A stretch of 64,000 nt of DNA from a virus. The translations under genes were made by a program, and so were the position numbers. Under the pieces are notes generated by a model. The model searched no databases. It worked only from the letters and a program-made list of their open reading frames with translations, and was not told the DNA's origin. Below, piece after piece: positions 21,772 to 30,594 of the stretch (positions are counted from its first letter, which is position 1; every line of letters begins with the position of its first letter). Location of the stretch: positions 1-64,000 of the IMG/VR virus record IMGVR_UViG_3300005617_000232. One strand, 5' to 3'.

Positions 21772-21935
21772 GCCATCTCCTTGCCGTCCTGGGGATCGTC
21801 GCCGTGGGTGAACACGGTCCAGCCGCACGACTTGAACGCAGGGCAGACTTTCCAGCGAAACAGGCCGTCGTACTTGTAGTGCAAGAGTCTTCCGCAGCGG
21901 GGGCAGATCCTCCGCTCGCTGATGCCGACCCTCAC
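21768..21935 (-). CDS. small zinc-ribbon protein
   Basis: 55 residues, GTG start in a GTGA overlap. Two Cys pairs (CPRCG and, after about 20 residues, CPAFKSC) with aromatic residues between: a topoisomerase/rubredoxin-like zinc ribbon. Function unknown. Confidence 0.72.
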   Translation of the reverse strand: MRVGISERRICPRCGRLLHYKYDGLFRWKVCPAFKSCGWTVFTHGDDPQDGKEMA

Positions 21936-22057
21936 GACCGCACCTTCAACTCGTGCAGCGCGCACTGGGTCTTGACGGCATCGACGATCTGCTCGTAGGT
22001 CATTCCTGCTGCGAAGGCCGCTGCGACGGCCTCCTTGAGGATCTGGCTCGGCAGCAT
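21932..22057 (-). CDS. 41-residue helical protein
   Basis: ATG start overlapping the upstream TAA (TAATG). Amphipathic helix, small; no domain. Co-transcribed with the two zinc-type neighbours. Confidence 0.6.
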   Translation of the reverse strand: MLPSQILKEAVAAAFAAGMTYEQIVDAVKTQCALHELKVRS

Positions 22058-22320
22058 TAGTTCCACGTCCCAGGCCAACGCCGGTCGAGGTCTTCGTTGA
22101 GTTGCTTCCACCACTCGGTGGTGTCGCGTCCGTGAACAGGGCAGTGCTCCGCTGGCTTCCAGTTCTCGTAGCCCTCCGAGTCCACGCGGCTGATGCAGCC
22201 GTCGCAGTCCTCCTCAATCTGCTCAGTGATGAAGGCGTCGCGCTGGACGCTTTCGGAATCGCTGAACGTGCGCACGCGCTGTGCGGTGGACATGACGTTC
22301 TCCTCTCGTGTGGACTTCAT
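22057..22320 (-). CDS. small CxxC protein with dual start
   Basis: 87 residues from the promoter-proximal ATG (MKSTREENV), or 78 residues from an internal ATG preceded by GAGGAG. Contains a CDGC pair and a later C/H set (EHCPVHG), probably zinc-binding. Driven by repeat-class promoter P2. Confidence 0.72.
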   Translation of the reverse strand: MKSTREENVMSTAQRVRTFSDSESVQRDAFITEQIEEDCDGCISRVDSEGYENWKPAEHCPVHGRDTTEWWKQLNEDLDRRWPGTWN

Positions 22321-22359
22321 GGCACACCTGACTCTAGCAGAGTGCCAGGACGGATGCAA
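22318..22359 (-). promoter_or_regulatory. repeat-class promoter P2
   Basis: TTGCAT (22354-22359), 17-base spacer, TAGAGT (22331-22336), 10 bases ending GTGCC, then ATGAAGTCCAC. Fires into the zinc-protein/glycosyltransferase/capsid group, so late genes have an internal start. Confidence 0.8.
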
Positions 22360-22375
22360 CCTCGATGTGGAGGAG

Positions 22376-24667
22376 TTACTTCGTGGCAGCGATGGAGCGC
22401 GCGACCTTCGCGACGAACGGATCGCCCGCCGCGCCAAGCTCCACGAGCATGTCCACGTCCTGCTCGCTCAGGAGCACCTGGTCGGCACGCAGCGCCTCGG
22501 CGCGATCCTCGTCGTCGGGTGCGCTGAGGATGAGCGTCGAGATGTCGAGGCCGTCGGCAGCCGACGCCGCCAGCGCCAACTGCGATCGCTGCACCGCGTA
22601 GCCCGGGACATTCACCGCCAGGGCCGCCTGAAGCTCCAGCCGACCATCGACCGCACGCCAGTCGCCCGAGGGCGGGCACGCGCGGAAGTCGCGCACCTGC
22701 TCGTCGGTGGCGTCGGACTTGATCGCGCCGCAGACCCAGATGCCGAAGATGCCGTCCTTCGCGCGGCCGAACGCGACGCAGGTGCCGGTGTGGTCGTAGT
22801 GCTTGCGGGCAGCGGCGGCGTTCAGGTGCAGCGGCGCGTGGCCGGTACCGATGGTGAAGCGTCCGACCGGGACCTCGGAGCCGTCGTCGCAGAGCATCGC
22901 TCCCAGGTGGAAGTGCATGTAGCCCGAGGGAGAGTGCGGCGCGAACATGCACGACGCGAACGCCCCGTTGGCGCGACCGGCGTGGCAGGTGTTCCAGAGC
23001 GCCAGGTGTCCGAAGAACTCCCCCGAGGGCAGGATCGTGATGGGCGTCGGCTCGTCGGCCTCCTCGCGGAAGAACCACTCGCGCGGCGGTGCCACCGGAG
23101 CGGCGCTGGCGACGAGCGGCAGCGGCGCGACCGGAGCCTGCGCGTCGTGCCCGTGCCGGTCTACCTGGCGCAGCGCGTAGCCCGAGGCCACGAGCGCGTG
23201 GTCGCCCACGATGCGGATGGTCGTCTCCTCGAAGGCGGCGATCGAGGCCAGGCTGACCCCGCCGATCTTGCCGCCGATGCCATGCAGGTAGCCCTCGGGC
23301 ACCATGCCCATGAGCGTCGCGAAGGGGTCGGCTCCCTCGAACACCACCTCGGGCGGCACCTCCTCGAACGTCGTGGCGTCGATGAACGCCTCGCGCTCCT
23401 TCGGTAGGTCGAGCGACACGCCGACGCCGTTCTCCAGTTCCTCCAGCGCAGCGCGGCCCTTCTCGTTCGCCGAGAAGCTCCCCTCGCCCCAGATCACGAC
23501 GGCGCGCTCGGAGATGTCGTCCGGCAGTGAGAACCCCTCCTTCTCGAACTCGGAGACGGGAATCCACGTCAGCGAGTCGATGCGCCCGGACGTCTCCGTC
23601 TCGTGCTGCTTCTCGTGGCTCGACGCGAACGGAAGCGGAAGGTCGCGGTGGCTGATCTCACCGGGCAGCAGGTAGCGCCCGTCGCTCGTCGGGTGGCCCT
23701 CGATCGCGAGGATGCCCTCCCACGGCGTGCGCGCGGCCTCAGTGGCGGGCTGGGCCTGGTCCTCGTCGATGGTGATGGTGACGGCGGCAGTTGCGGCCTC
23801 GGGGTTCACGGCCTCCTCCTCGCGCTCGGACATGACGGCAGGGTAAGCGTCCGACAGGACGGCACTCGCGACTTCTGCCTCAACCTGATCCTCGGCACCG
23901 CCGCCCGAGTAGATGACCGTGCACCGGCAGTTGATCACTTCCTCGTCGGGCAGATCCGGGTCGCCGGGGTACATCGCCGGGTAGCCGCCGACGTCGAAGA
24001 ACTCGTTGAGCGGAACCTCCTGCCCGTCGGCGTCGGCGTGCGTATCGCGCGTGCGGTCGTCGCCCGTCGCGAGCCACACCTTCGTCACGTCCTCGCGTCC
24101 CTCGAACGCATCGGTCGCGATCCCCATGCTGGCTCCGTTCGCCAGGCCGATCAGATCGGTGCGCGCGAGCGCGGTCGCCCGGTAGGCAGCGACGGAGTCG
24201 ACGGCCTCGGTGATGGCACCGGCGGTGCGTGGGATCGAGTAGCCCTCCAGCGCGGCCCGCTCGATGACGTCGCGGTAGACCTGCCGCAGGTCGGCCTCGG
24301 TGGCGAACGTGGCGTGCGCCCCGATCTTCTCCAGCAACTCGGCCGTGATGCGCGGCTTCACGTCGAACGCAACCTCGTGCGCCTCGTAGGCCGCCACGAG
24401 GAGTTTCACCAGTTCGGCACGCTCGCGCTTGGTCAGCCGCTCGACCTGGTCGCCCAGTTCGCTCGGGATGACTTCGTCCTCGTCCGGCGGATGCACCGCA
24501 GCCGTCACTGCGTCGGGGGTGCCGTGGGAGTAGCGGCGCGTGCGGCGCGCCATCTTGCGACCGGCACCGCGCAGAAGGCGCTCGTAGGCGTCGGCCAGCG
24601 GCTGGATCGCCTCGTCGAGCGAGTCGATGACGGACGCCGTGATGCGGTTGAGTTGGTTCGGCGTCAT
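22376..24667 (-). CDS. MuF-like head protein fused to capsid maturation protease
   Basis: 763 residues, ATG start overlapping the portal stop (ATGA). Residues about 1-280 are a Mu F-type minor head domain, ending in the family signature TRDTHADADGQ ... INCRCTVIY. A linker of about 50 acidic residues follows. The C-terminal two-thirds match actinophage capsid maturation proteases: GHLALWNTCH, SGYMHFHLGAML, VGRFTIGTGHA, then HYDHTGTCVAFGRA, GIWVCGAIK and the RACPPSGDWR loop. It should cleave scaffold-like tails inside the procapsid. Confidence 0.88.
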   Translation of the reverse strand: MTPNQLNRITASVIDSLDEAIQPLADAYERLLRGAGRKMARRTRRYSHGTPDAVTAAVHPPDEDEVIPSELGDQVERLTKRERAELVKLLVAAYEAHEVAFDVKPRITAELLEKIGAHATFATEADLRQVYRDVIERAALEGYSIPRTAGAITEAVDSVAAYRATALARTDLIGLANGASMGIATDAFEGREDVTKVWLATGDDRTRDTHADADGQEVPLNEFFDVGGYPAMYPGDPDLPDEEVINCRCTVIYSGGGAEDQVEAEVASAVLSDAYPAVMSEREEEAVNPEAATAAVTITIDEDQAQPATEAARTPWEGILAIEGHPTSDGRYLLPGEISHRDLPLPFASSHEKQHETETSGRIDSLTWIPVSEFEKEGFSLPDDISERAVVIWGEGSFSANEKGRAALEELENGVGVSLDLPKEREAFIDATTFEEVPPEVVFEGADPFATLMGMVPEGYLHGIGGKIGGVSLASIAAFEETTIRIVGDHALVASGYALRQVDRHGHDAQAPVAPLPLVASAAPVAPPREWFFREEADEPTPITILPSGEFFGHLALWNTCHAGRANGAFASCMFAPHSPSGYMHFHLGAMLCDDGSEVPVGRFTIGTGHAPLHLNAAAARKHYDHTGTCVAFGRAKDGIFGIWVCGAIKSDATDEQVRDFRACPPSGDWRAVDGRLELQAALAVNVPGYAVQRSQLALAASAADGLDISTLILSAPDDEDRAEALRADQVLLSEQDVDMLVELGAAGDPFVAKVARSIAATK

Positions 24668-26592
24668 CCCGCCGCGCCTGAGAGTGCCTTCACCCGCCCC
24701 AGGAAGCCCGCTGGGAGGTCGGGTGACACCTCGTAGATGGTGGAGATGACATGCAGTTCGAGGACCTCGGCGAGCGCCTGAGCTTGCGTGGTCGAGACGC
24801 CCATGCGCACGGCGACGTCCACGAACTCGCGTCCGCCGTCCATCGCCAACGCCATGAGGTCGTCCGGCCCGTGCTCCATGACCACCGCTGGACCGAGCGC
24901 GGCGGCCACCTCTGCGAAGGGCGTGCCCTTCACCGCATCGACGCAGTCCGGGCATCGTCCCGCCAGGTGCGCGCGCAGGCGCGCTCCGACGCGCGAGCGG
25001 ATCTGCCCGAGCGTGGCCTCTGCGGCTCCGATGAGCCGGTAGGTCGACTCCATGCCCGAGGGCACCGGCGGCGCGTTGCGCGTCGTGTCCTCGCCGGTCG
25101 GCGGGCCTCCGTTGCCGTTGCCGCCACCGGCGGGCTTGGTTGGCACCGGCGGCACCGGCGTGATGGCGGGGGGCGGCTGCTTCTCCACGAGCGCCCCGCC
25201 CTCGACCTCGACCTGCTGGTGCGTCGCCATGAACAGACGCCGGGCCATCTCGTCATCGTCCTTGATCCTGTCGTCCTCGGTCGCGTTGCCCTCGGCACGC
25301 AGGTACTCGTCGCTGACCGCGAGCGCCTCGTGCAACTTCAGCGCGTCGGCGAAGCCGTCCGGGTTCGTGAGGATCTCGGCCGGGTCGTAGCCGACCGTGA
25401 CCGACTTCCAGTCAGCGCGGCCTGCGGCCTTCGCTGCCGGGCGCAGGTAACTCGACGCGAGATTGTCGGCGAGCGACTGCGCCACCGGGTCGATGTGCGA
25501 CCAGGCGTCCTCGTCGATCATCCAGGCGTTCCAGTGTTGCGTGCCCGAGGTTGAGAGGCCCATCACCTTCTCGGGCGGCATGTCGACGCCGACCGCGAAG
25601 CGCTGGAGCGCCTTCTCGCGAAGCTCCAACTCGCGGATGACTTCGTCCGGGTTCCAGATCTTGATCAGGCTCCACAGGTCGTCCATGCGCCGCCCGTCGG
25701 GCGGGTCAGGGATGCGGATGACGATCGGCGCGACCGACTCCGCTGAGCCGGGCTTGCCGATGGCCGTGATCATGGCCTGCGTGAGGCGGGACTGGAACGG
25801 GTCCTCCTCCGGGTTCTCCTCACCGACCACCTGCTGGAGCGGCTTCATCGACCACGAACGCGGGATCGCCAGGATGCCGGGGCCGGACAGCCGCGAGATC
25901 AGACGCGCGTTGATCGAGTGCGTGGCACGGACGATCTCCTCGCACTCGGCGAGCACGGAGCGCATGGGGGCGTCGGCCATGAGCGTGTAGGCCGGGTGGG
26001 GCCGCCACCAGCGGTACACCTGCACGCCGTCGCCTACCGGGTCGAACTCGTCGTCCGGGGCCTCCAGAAGCTCCTGCGGCGTCATGCCGGGGGTGCGGCG
26101 GCGGTGCCACACGGTGTCCTCGCCGCGCTTGCCCTGCTGGCGCATCTCCAGGGTCGAGACGATCTCCCACGTTTCCTCGTCGTCGTAGTCGGGGTTCGAC
26201 GCCGTCCACAGCAGCAACTCCTCGCCGCACAGGAAGTCAAGCTGGCCGTAGGTCGAGAACATGAGCGAGCGACCGCCGCCGGGGTCCTGGATGCGGTCGA
26301 ACAGCGCGATGAGTTCCGGGTCCTCGGACTCGGTCACCTCGCCGTTCTCATCGCGGGTCGCAGCGAACCAGCGGATCTTCGGAAGCGCGCGTGCCTGGAA
26401 CTGGGCCGCGTAGCGCACGGCCCCTATCTGGTCGTAGTACGCGAGGGAATCACCCTGCCACTGCGGCGCGCGCGTGAGGCCGGTGGACTTGCCGCCACCG
26501 CCGGTCGCACGCGCGGCCGAGGCGGTGATCGCGCTCGGCACGCTCATGGTGAGGCCCTGCGCCCTCCCGAGCCGCACCTGCCTGGTTGCCAC
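24664..26592 (-). CDS. portal protein
   Basis: 642 residues from GTG (TAGTG junction). SPP1/HK97-type portal features: WQGDSLAYYDQI at the start, helices with VRYAAQFQARALP, the WRPHPAYTLMADAPMRSV crown region, a long stem helix segment and MGLSTSGTQHWNAW. The C-terminal extension carries CPDC (a possible zinc site) and helices. It forms the dodecameric DNA entry ring. Followed by the MuF-protease fusion. Confidence 0.93.
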   Translation of the reverse strand: MATRQVRLGRAQGLTMSVPSAITASAARATGGGGKSTGLTRAPQWQGDSLAYYDQIGAVRYAAQFQARALPKIRWFAATRDENGEVTESEDPELIALFDRIQDPGGGRSLMFSTYGQLDFLCGEELLLWTASNPDYDDEETWEIVSTLEMRQQGKRGEDTVWHRRRTPGMTPQELLEAPDDEFDPVGDGVQVYRWWRPHPAYTLMADAPMRSVLAECEEIVRATHSINARLISRLSGPGILAIPRSWSMKPLQQVVGEENPEEDPFQSRLTQAMITAIGKPGSAESVAPIVIRIPDPPDGRRMDDLWSLIKIWNPDEVIRELELREKALQRFAVGVDMPPEKVMGLSTSGTQHWNAWMIDEDAWSHIDPVAQSLADNLASSYLRPAAKAAGRADWKSVTVGYDPAEILTNPDGFADALKLHEALAVSDEYLRAEGNATEDDRIKDDDEMARRLFMATHQQVEVEGGALVEKQPPPAITPVPPVPTKPAGGGNGNGGPPTGEDTTRNAPPVPSGMESTYRLIGAAEATLGQIRSRVGARLRAHLAGRCPDCVDAVKGTPFAEVAAALGPAVVMEHGPDDLMALAMDGGREFVDVAVRMGVSTTQAQALAEVLELHVISTIYEVSPDLPAGFLGRVKALSGAAG

Positions 26593-26747
26593 TAGGCCGC
26601 CTTGTCGTTCTGAGTCCGCGCCCTGGCGGCCTCGCGCTTGGCGGCACGCGCTTGCTCCTGCGCGACCCGTGCCTCGCGGATGCGCTCTGACCGGGCGATG
26701 CGCTCGGCCATGCGCTCCTCTCTCGACTTGCCACACCCGCAGGCCAT
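26592..26747 (-). CDS. 51-residue basic coiled-coil protein
   Basis: ATG after a GAGGAGGAGG ribosome-binding site. Starts MACGCGKS, then an Arg/Glu/Ala-rich helix. Two Cys near the N-terminus suggest metal binding or a disulfide. Overlaps the portal start. Function unknown. Confidence 0.65.
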   Translation of the reverse strand: MACGCGKSREERMAERIARSERIREARVAQEQARAAKREAARARTQNDKAA

Positions 26748-26802
26748 CGGCCTCCTCCTCGCTCGCTTGCGCGGGAGGATAGTTGGCGCAGGTGACGGCT
26801 GG

Positions 26803-27108
26803 CTACTCCTCCAGCTTGTCGATGCCGACGCCGAGGTAGCCGACGGCGGCTCCGAGCGCCACCACACCGGCGGCCACGAGCGTCGCGTGCGACCACAACT
26901 GCCACGCGCCCCACCAGGCCAGGACGATGTACGTGCCAGCGCACCAGGGGCAGGTGATGAGGTACTCGGCCTTCGTGCCCCAGTTCTCCCCGAGGCGGGC
27001 GAGCACGTAGTCGCGGGGCCGGTCGAGGATGGCGTCGTCGCCGATGAGCTTCCAGATGCGGAAGGACGCGAGCGCCAGCAGCGCGAACTCCCAGGGTTCG
27101 GGGATCAC
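26803..27108 (-). CDS. DUF1360-like membrane protein
   Basis: 101 residues. The signature LASFRIWKLIGDDAI followed by a TM segment with CPWCAGTYIV and a second TM segment matches DUF1360. Membrane-located; function unknown in phages, occasionally linked to envelope stress or exclusion. Confidence 0.75.
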   Translation of the reverse strand: MIPEPWEFALLALASFRIWKLIGDDAILDRPRDYVLARLGENWGTKAEYLITCPWCAGTYIVLAWWGAWQLWSHATLVAAGVVALGAAVGYLGVGIDKLEE

Positions 27109-27308
27109 TCCTCCTCCGATTCCTCGCGCTGGGCCGCCTGCTCGTCTGCGCCGTCGTGCAGACCGCGCACCATCGAGTAGGTGATCTTCTGGAACTGGCG
27201 GCCTTTGACGTATGCCTCGTCCGCGTCGGCTACGTCCAGTTCAGCCGAGAACACGTAGCGGGCACCCTGCTCGCCTTCGGAGCCGACCTCCGTGAGTTTG
27301 ATCTTCAC
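27105..27308 (-). CDS. small acidic protein
   Basis: 67 residues, GTG start in a GTGA overlap with the preceding tiny membrane ORF. Beta N-terminus and helical acidic C-terminus. No domain recognised. Confidence 0.65.
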   Translation of the reverse strand: MKIKLTEVGSEGEQGARYVFSAELDVADADEAYVKGRQFQKITYSMVRGLHDGADEQAAQREESEEE

Positions 27309-27391
27309 CAGCCGAAGAACCTGATCTTCACCCAGGCCACCAGGAGCGGCACCGCGACGAAGAAGCCCGAGAGGCCGACCAGCGTGCGCAT
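27305..27391 (-). CDS. 28-residue single-TM peptide
   Basis: Very short ORF joined to its neighbours by ATGA and GTGA overlaps: start MRTLVG, one hydrophobic span, basic end RFFGW. The double overlap and membrane composition argue for translation. One of several such peptides in this genome. Confidence 0.6.
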   Translation of the reverse strand: MRTLVGLSGFFVAVPLLVAWVKIRFFGW

Positions 27392-27813
27392 CAGGACTTC
27401 GTCCCGGGCGGGAGCACGATGCGGCTGTTAGGTATCGCGATCGGCGACCGCGCGTCCGGGTGCTTCTCCCAGGGCGGCGGCAGGTCGGAGAGCGACATGC
27501 CCTCGCCGATGATGGCCGCGCCGCCGGGGAGGATGCCCTGCTGCATGACGCCTTGCAGGAGCGTGCCGAGCACCTTGTGGCAGGTCTCCATCATGGCCGA
27601 CTGCTCCTCGGTCACGTCCTCGGGGTCGGTGCCCGGCCACACGAACGACTCCTTCGGGACGGTCAGCACCACGATGTCGCCGCGCTTCGGGGTCACGGTC
27701 GCGATCCAGTCGAGGATCATCTTCGTCATCCGCTCCTCGTGCGCTCGCTGCTTCTCCTTCGCTTCCTCGGCGGCGGCGCGCAGGTCGCGCTTCTTCTCCT
27801 GGGCCTGGCTCAC
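27391..27813 (-). CDS. hypothetical protein, coiled N-terminus
   Basis: 140 residues from a GTG overlapping the glycosyltransferase stop. Charged coiled coil (about 1-30), then a compact domain with TPKRGDIVVLTVP and several Met-rich segments. No recognised family. Confidence 0.65.
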   Translation of the reverse strand: MSQAQEKKRDLRAAAEEAKEKQRAHEERMTKMILDWIATVTPKRGDIVVLTVPKESFVWPGTDPEDVTEEQSAMMETCHKVLGTLLQGVMQQGILPGGAAIIGEGMSLSDLPPPWEKHPDARSPIAIPNSRIVLPPGTKS

Positions 27814-28553
27814 GGGCGGGATGCTAGCGCCGCCAGCGGGTCGGGGATAGAGGGCGGCCACGGCTTCCAGTCGAGCGTGACGTCCTCGTCGGGGTCGAGC
27901 AGCGACTGGAGGTGGGCGTTCGCATGGAAGCGCCCTCCATCGTGCTCGTAGTACCGGTCGGCCCGGGCCTGGCGCTCAGCCACGCGCGTCCATCCGAAGT
28001 GGTAGACGCCGACGCCGGTGTCGAAGCCGCGCTGCCCGCGAACGCGCTGAGGCTCACGGCCGCACGCGAGCTTCTTGTGGGGGATGCGCCAACTCGAACC
28101 GGTCAGCTTCGCAGGGGCCTGCCACAGGATCGGGCAGCGACGGTCGCCCCACTGGCCGTCCACGCGCAGGCCCACGCGCTCGCCGTCGACCTTCCAGACC
28201 TCGCGCATCCACAGCGAGTAGACCGGGGCCTGGTTCACGGTCAGGCTGCCGCGCAGAGCCACCGTGTCGCCGATGAACTCGTCGGCGTCTATCGAGAGCA
28301 CGTAGGTCGGCTGCCCCGAGATCGTCCACGCGAGCAGCCGGTTGCGCGCGACGGACTCGTCCTCGAAGAACGGCGGGCCGTCGTTGCGCTCGACGTGCAC
28401 GTCCTCGAACTCGGCGGCGACATCCCAGGTGGCATCGGTCGAGTAGTCGTCGAGCAGGCGCACCTCGTCGCAGAACGTGAGCAGGTGGTGCAGCCAGGGT
28501 TCGAGGTAGCGGTCGGCCTCGTTGTGCACGATCGCGGACGCGATGAGCTTCAC
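27810..28553 (-). CDS. glycosyltransferase family 2-like
   Basis: 247 residues, GTG start (GTGA). GT-A hallmarks: VHNEADRYLEPWLHHLL at residues 9-25, DDYSTDATWDVA (nucleotide site), and a DAD metal motif (89-91) in VLSIDADEF. Followed by an acceptor region with W-rich segments. Likely inverting. First of a run of glycan genes to about 35.4 kb. Confidence 0.87.
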   Translation of the reverse strand: MKLIASAIVHNEADRYLEPWLHHLLTFCDEVRLLDDYSTDATWDVAAEFEDVHVERNDGPPFFEDESVARNRLLAWTISGQPTYVLSIDADEFIGDTVALRGSLTVNQAPVYSLWMREVWKVDGERVGLRVDGQWGDRRCPILWQAPAKLTGSSWRIPHKKLACGREPQRVRGQRGFDTGVGVYHFGWTRVAERQARADRYYEHDGGRFHANAHLQSLLDPDEDVTLDWKPWPPSIPDPLAALASRP

Positions 28554-28786
28554 GCCGAATCCAGCCACTGGTCGAGCAGCGCCTGCGGGTCCTCGCTCTC
28601 GCAGAGCGTCACGGTGTCCACGATGGTCTGACGGATCTCGTCGCGGTAGGGACGGCCGGGGTCGTCGTCCAGGAAGCCGTCGCGGCACTGGATGTGCAGG
28701 GTGGCGAGCCTCATCACCATCACGTCGGTGAGGGACTCAATCTCTCGCGGCGTGAGGCCAGATCGGTCACGTCCTGCGGTAGCCAT
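28550..28786 (-). CDS. small helical protein
   Basis: 78 residues from an ATG inside the 3' end of the next upstream glycosyltransferase (67-base overlap). Acidic with two Cys; no known domain. The unusually long overlap means the start is uncertain. Confidence 0.6.
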   Translation of the reverse strand: MATAGRDRSGLTPREIESLTDVMVMRLATLHIQCRDGFLDDDPGRPYRDEIRQTIVDTVTLCESEDPQALLDQWLDSA

Positions 28787-29484
28787 TCCCACCACCTCTC
28801 GAAGTCGTCGGGGTACGGGTCCCACGCGCGCGCCCATCCGGCCTCGACGTACTCGCGAGCGAGCGACGCCCACGGCTCCGCGCCGATGCGGTCGAGTTGG
28901 ACGTTGGGCAGGTCCGGCTTCAGCCAGCCCGCCTTCGCGTGGTAACGGTGCTGCCAGATGGTGAAGCCCGCGCGGCCGTTCTTGCCGAGCGAGAGCGGCA
29001 CCGGCTTGCGCTGCGTGAACGCGCTCGCGCGCATGAGGCCGACGCCGCCGATGTGGCGCGCCGGGAGGATGGTGTAGCGGTTGCGCTTGAGGATGCCCTC
29101 GTAGCGGCCCGACCATCCCGCCTCCATGCCGACCAGTTCGTACTCGGGGTGGCGCTTGGCCGCCTCCAGGACGATCTGCAACCAGCCGGGCGGCATGGCG
29201 ATGTCGTTGTCGACCTTCACGAAGTAGTCCGCGTCCGAGAGCGCGATAAAGTCGTTCATGGTCGCGCCGGTCGAGTGCCAGCCGCCCTCGCGCAACTCGA
29301 AGGCCGGGACGGGAATGGGATGGTCGCCGTCGCGCAGGTACTCCAGGGTGCCGTCCTCGGAGCCGTCGTCGTACACGACCAGGCGCGTGACGTACTCCCA
29401 GGCGGTGTTGCGCTTGAGCAGTTCGAAGGTGGCCTGCGTGAACTCCAGACGGTTCCACGCGCAGTAGAGGATCTCGACCTTCAC
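28720..29484 (-). CDS. glycosyltransferase family 2-like
   Basis: 254 residues from GTG (GTGA). Clear GT2: ILYCAWNRLEF, VYDDGSEDGTLEYL (residues 38-50), and DND at 92-94 in FVKVDNDIA. A conserved Met/His/Trp-rich acceptor region follows. It may extend a short glycan with the other transferases nearby. Confidence 0.88.
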   Translation of the reverse strand: MKVEILYCAWNRLEFTQATFELLKRNTAWEYVTRLVVYDDGSEDGTLEYLRDGDHPIPVPAFELREGGWHSTGATMNDFIALSDADYFVKVDNDIAMPPGWLQIVLEAAKRHPEYELVGMEAGWSGRYEGILKRNRYTILPARHIGGVGLMRASAFTQRKPVPLSLGKNGRAGFTIWQHRYHAKAGWLKPDLPNVQLDRIGAEPWASLAREYVEAGWARAWDPYPDDFERWWEWLPQDVTDLASRRERLSPSPT

Positions 29485-29678
29485 TGGAAGCACTTCTTGC
29501 ACGCCCGGGAGAACCTGTCGGCCCTGCGGCGGGTCATCACGTCGAAGCGGCGCGGGGCCAGATACCTCGGCCAGTTCGGGAACCACCAGTGGCCGCAGGG
29601 GGTCTTCCACGACTCTGCATCCATGAACTCGATGCGGTGGTAGACGTCGCCGCGGTCGGAGAGGATGACCACCTTCAC
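29481..29678 (-). CDS. small Cys/His protein
   Basis: 65 residues, GTG in a GTGA overlap. PCGHWWFPNW in the middle and CKKC at the C-terminus suggest a zinc-binding fold. Function unknown. Confidence 0.65.
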   Translation of the reverse strand: MKVVILSDRGDVYHRIEFMDAESWKTPCGHWWFPNWPRYLAPRRFDVMTRRRADRFSRACKKCFQ

Positions 29679-29893
29679 AGCGACCACCCCACCGGGCGCA
29701 CCAGACGCACGTCCTCCATGCCGTCGGTGTCGCGACCGAGCCGCTCCTGCACGAAGATGCCCTCGGGGAGGTGCGCTTCCAGGCCGGGCATCATCGACAG
29801 GCGCAGGTACTCGTTCGGCCCCAGCGGCGTCCAGGCGGCCTGGAGAATCAGCGCGATGAACGACTGCACGCCGGTGTAGTCGACCTCACCCAC
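29675..29893 (-). CDS. small hypothetical protein
   Basis: 72 residues, GTG start with an 8-base overlap (GTGGGTGA). Hydrophobic helix in the first half. No recognised domain. Confidence 0.6.
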   Translation of the reverse strand: MGEVDYTGVQSFIALILQAAWTPLGPNEYLRLSMMPGLEAHLPEGIFVQERLGRDTDGMEDVRLVRPVGWSL

Positions 29894-30557
29894 CGCGCAC
29901 CTGCCCCACGAGTTCGAGCATCCGGGCGCGCTCGGCCTGGTGCTCGGGCTGCCGCCACATGCGGTCGTAGTGGTAGGAGTAGGGCAAGTTCTCCTTCGGC
30001 ACGTCCACGAGCACGCGCGGCGTGAGCGCGGTGAACACGATGTCGCAGGTGCGCCGGAAGAACTCGCCGCTGGTTCCAAGCATCTCGTTCATGCCTCGCG
30101 CTCGCTCGTACTCGATGAACGCCCGCTGCGGCGCGTCCCGGTGGAACACCGCCCCGAAGCCGACGAGCGCGTGGTCGGTGTAGAAGTCGTGGCGGAACTC
30201 GGGCGGCATGTTGCAGACGACGTAGTGCTCGGCCGGTGGCGGCGGCGGATTCGGGTCTATGGTCGCCGCGCCCTGCAACTCCGCCCACGCCCGCACGAGC
30301 GCCTGCGGGTCGCTCACGATGCAGTCGTCGTCCTGCACGTAGATGAGGTCGGCATCGGTGTACTCGATGGCGGCGTAGCGGCCGTAGACGGACAGGTCGC
30401 TCACCCGCACGCTCGTGATGCGCCGCGCGTCGATCAGCACCTCGGCCCCGTTATCCCAGACGAGCACGTCCCACTCCTCGGGCAGTGACGGCAGCACGCT
30501 CTCGCGCAGCGCGCCCCACTGGTCGCCGCGGGTGACGATGATGGCGGCGACGTTCAC
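29886..30557 (-). CDS. glycosyltransferase-like (GT-A)
   Basis: 223 residues, GTG start. VAAIIVTRGDQW at the N-terminus, then WDNG and a DDD metal motif (76-78) in YVQDDDCIV; acceptor-side GTSGEFFRRTCDIVFTALTP. Small for GT2 but the core is complete. Part of the glycan run. Confidence 0.8.
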   Translation of the reverse strand: MNVAAIIVTRGDQWGALRESVLPSLPEEWDVLVWDNGAEVLIDARRITSVRVSDLSVYGRYAAIEYTDADLIYVQDDDCIVSDPQALVRAWAELQGAATIDPNPPPPPAEHYVVCNMPPEFRHDFYTDHALVGFGAVFHRDAPQRAFIEYERARGMNEMLGTSGEFFRRTCDIVFTALTPRVLVDVPKENLPYSYHYDRMWRQPEHQAERARMLELVGQVRGG

Positions 30558-30594
30558 CGCCAGCGCCGCCGCGTTTCTACGTGCAATCGCTTGG

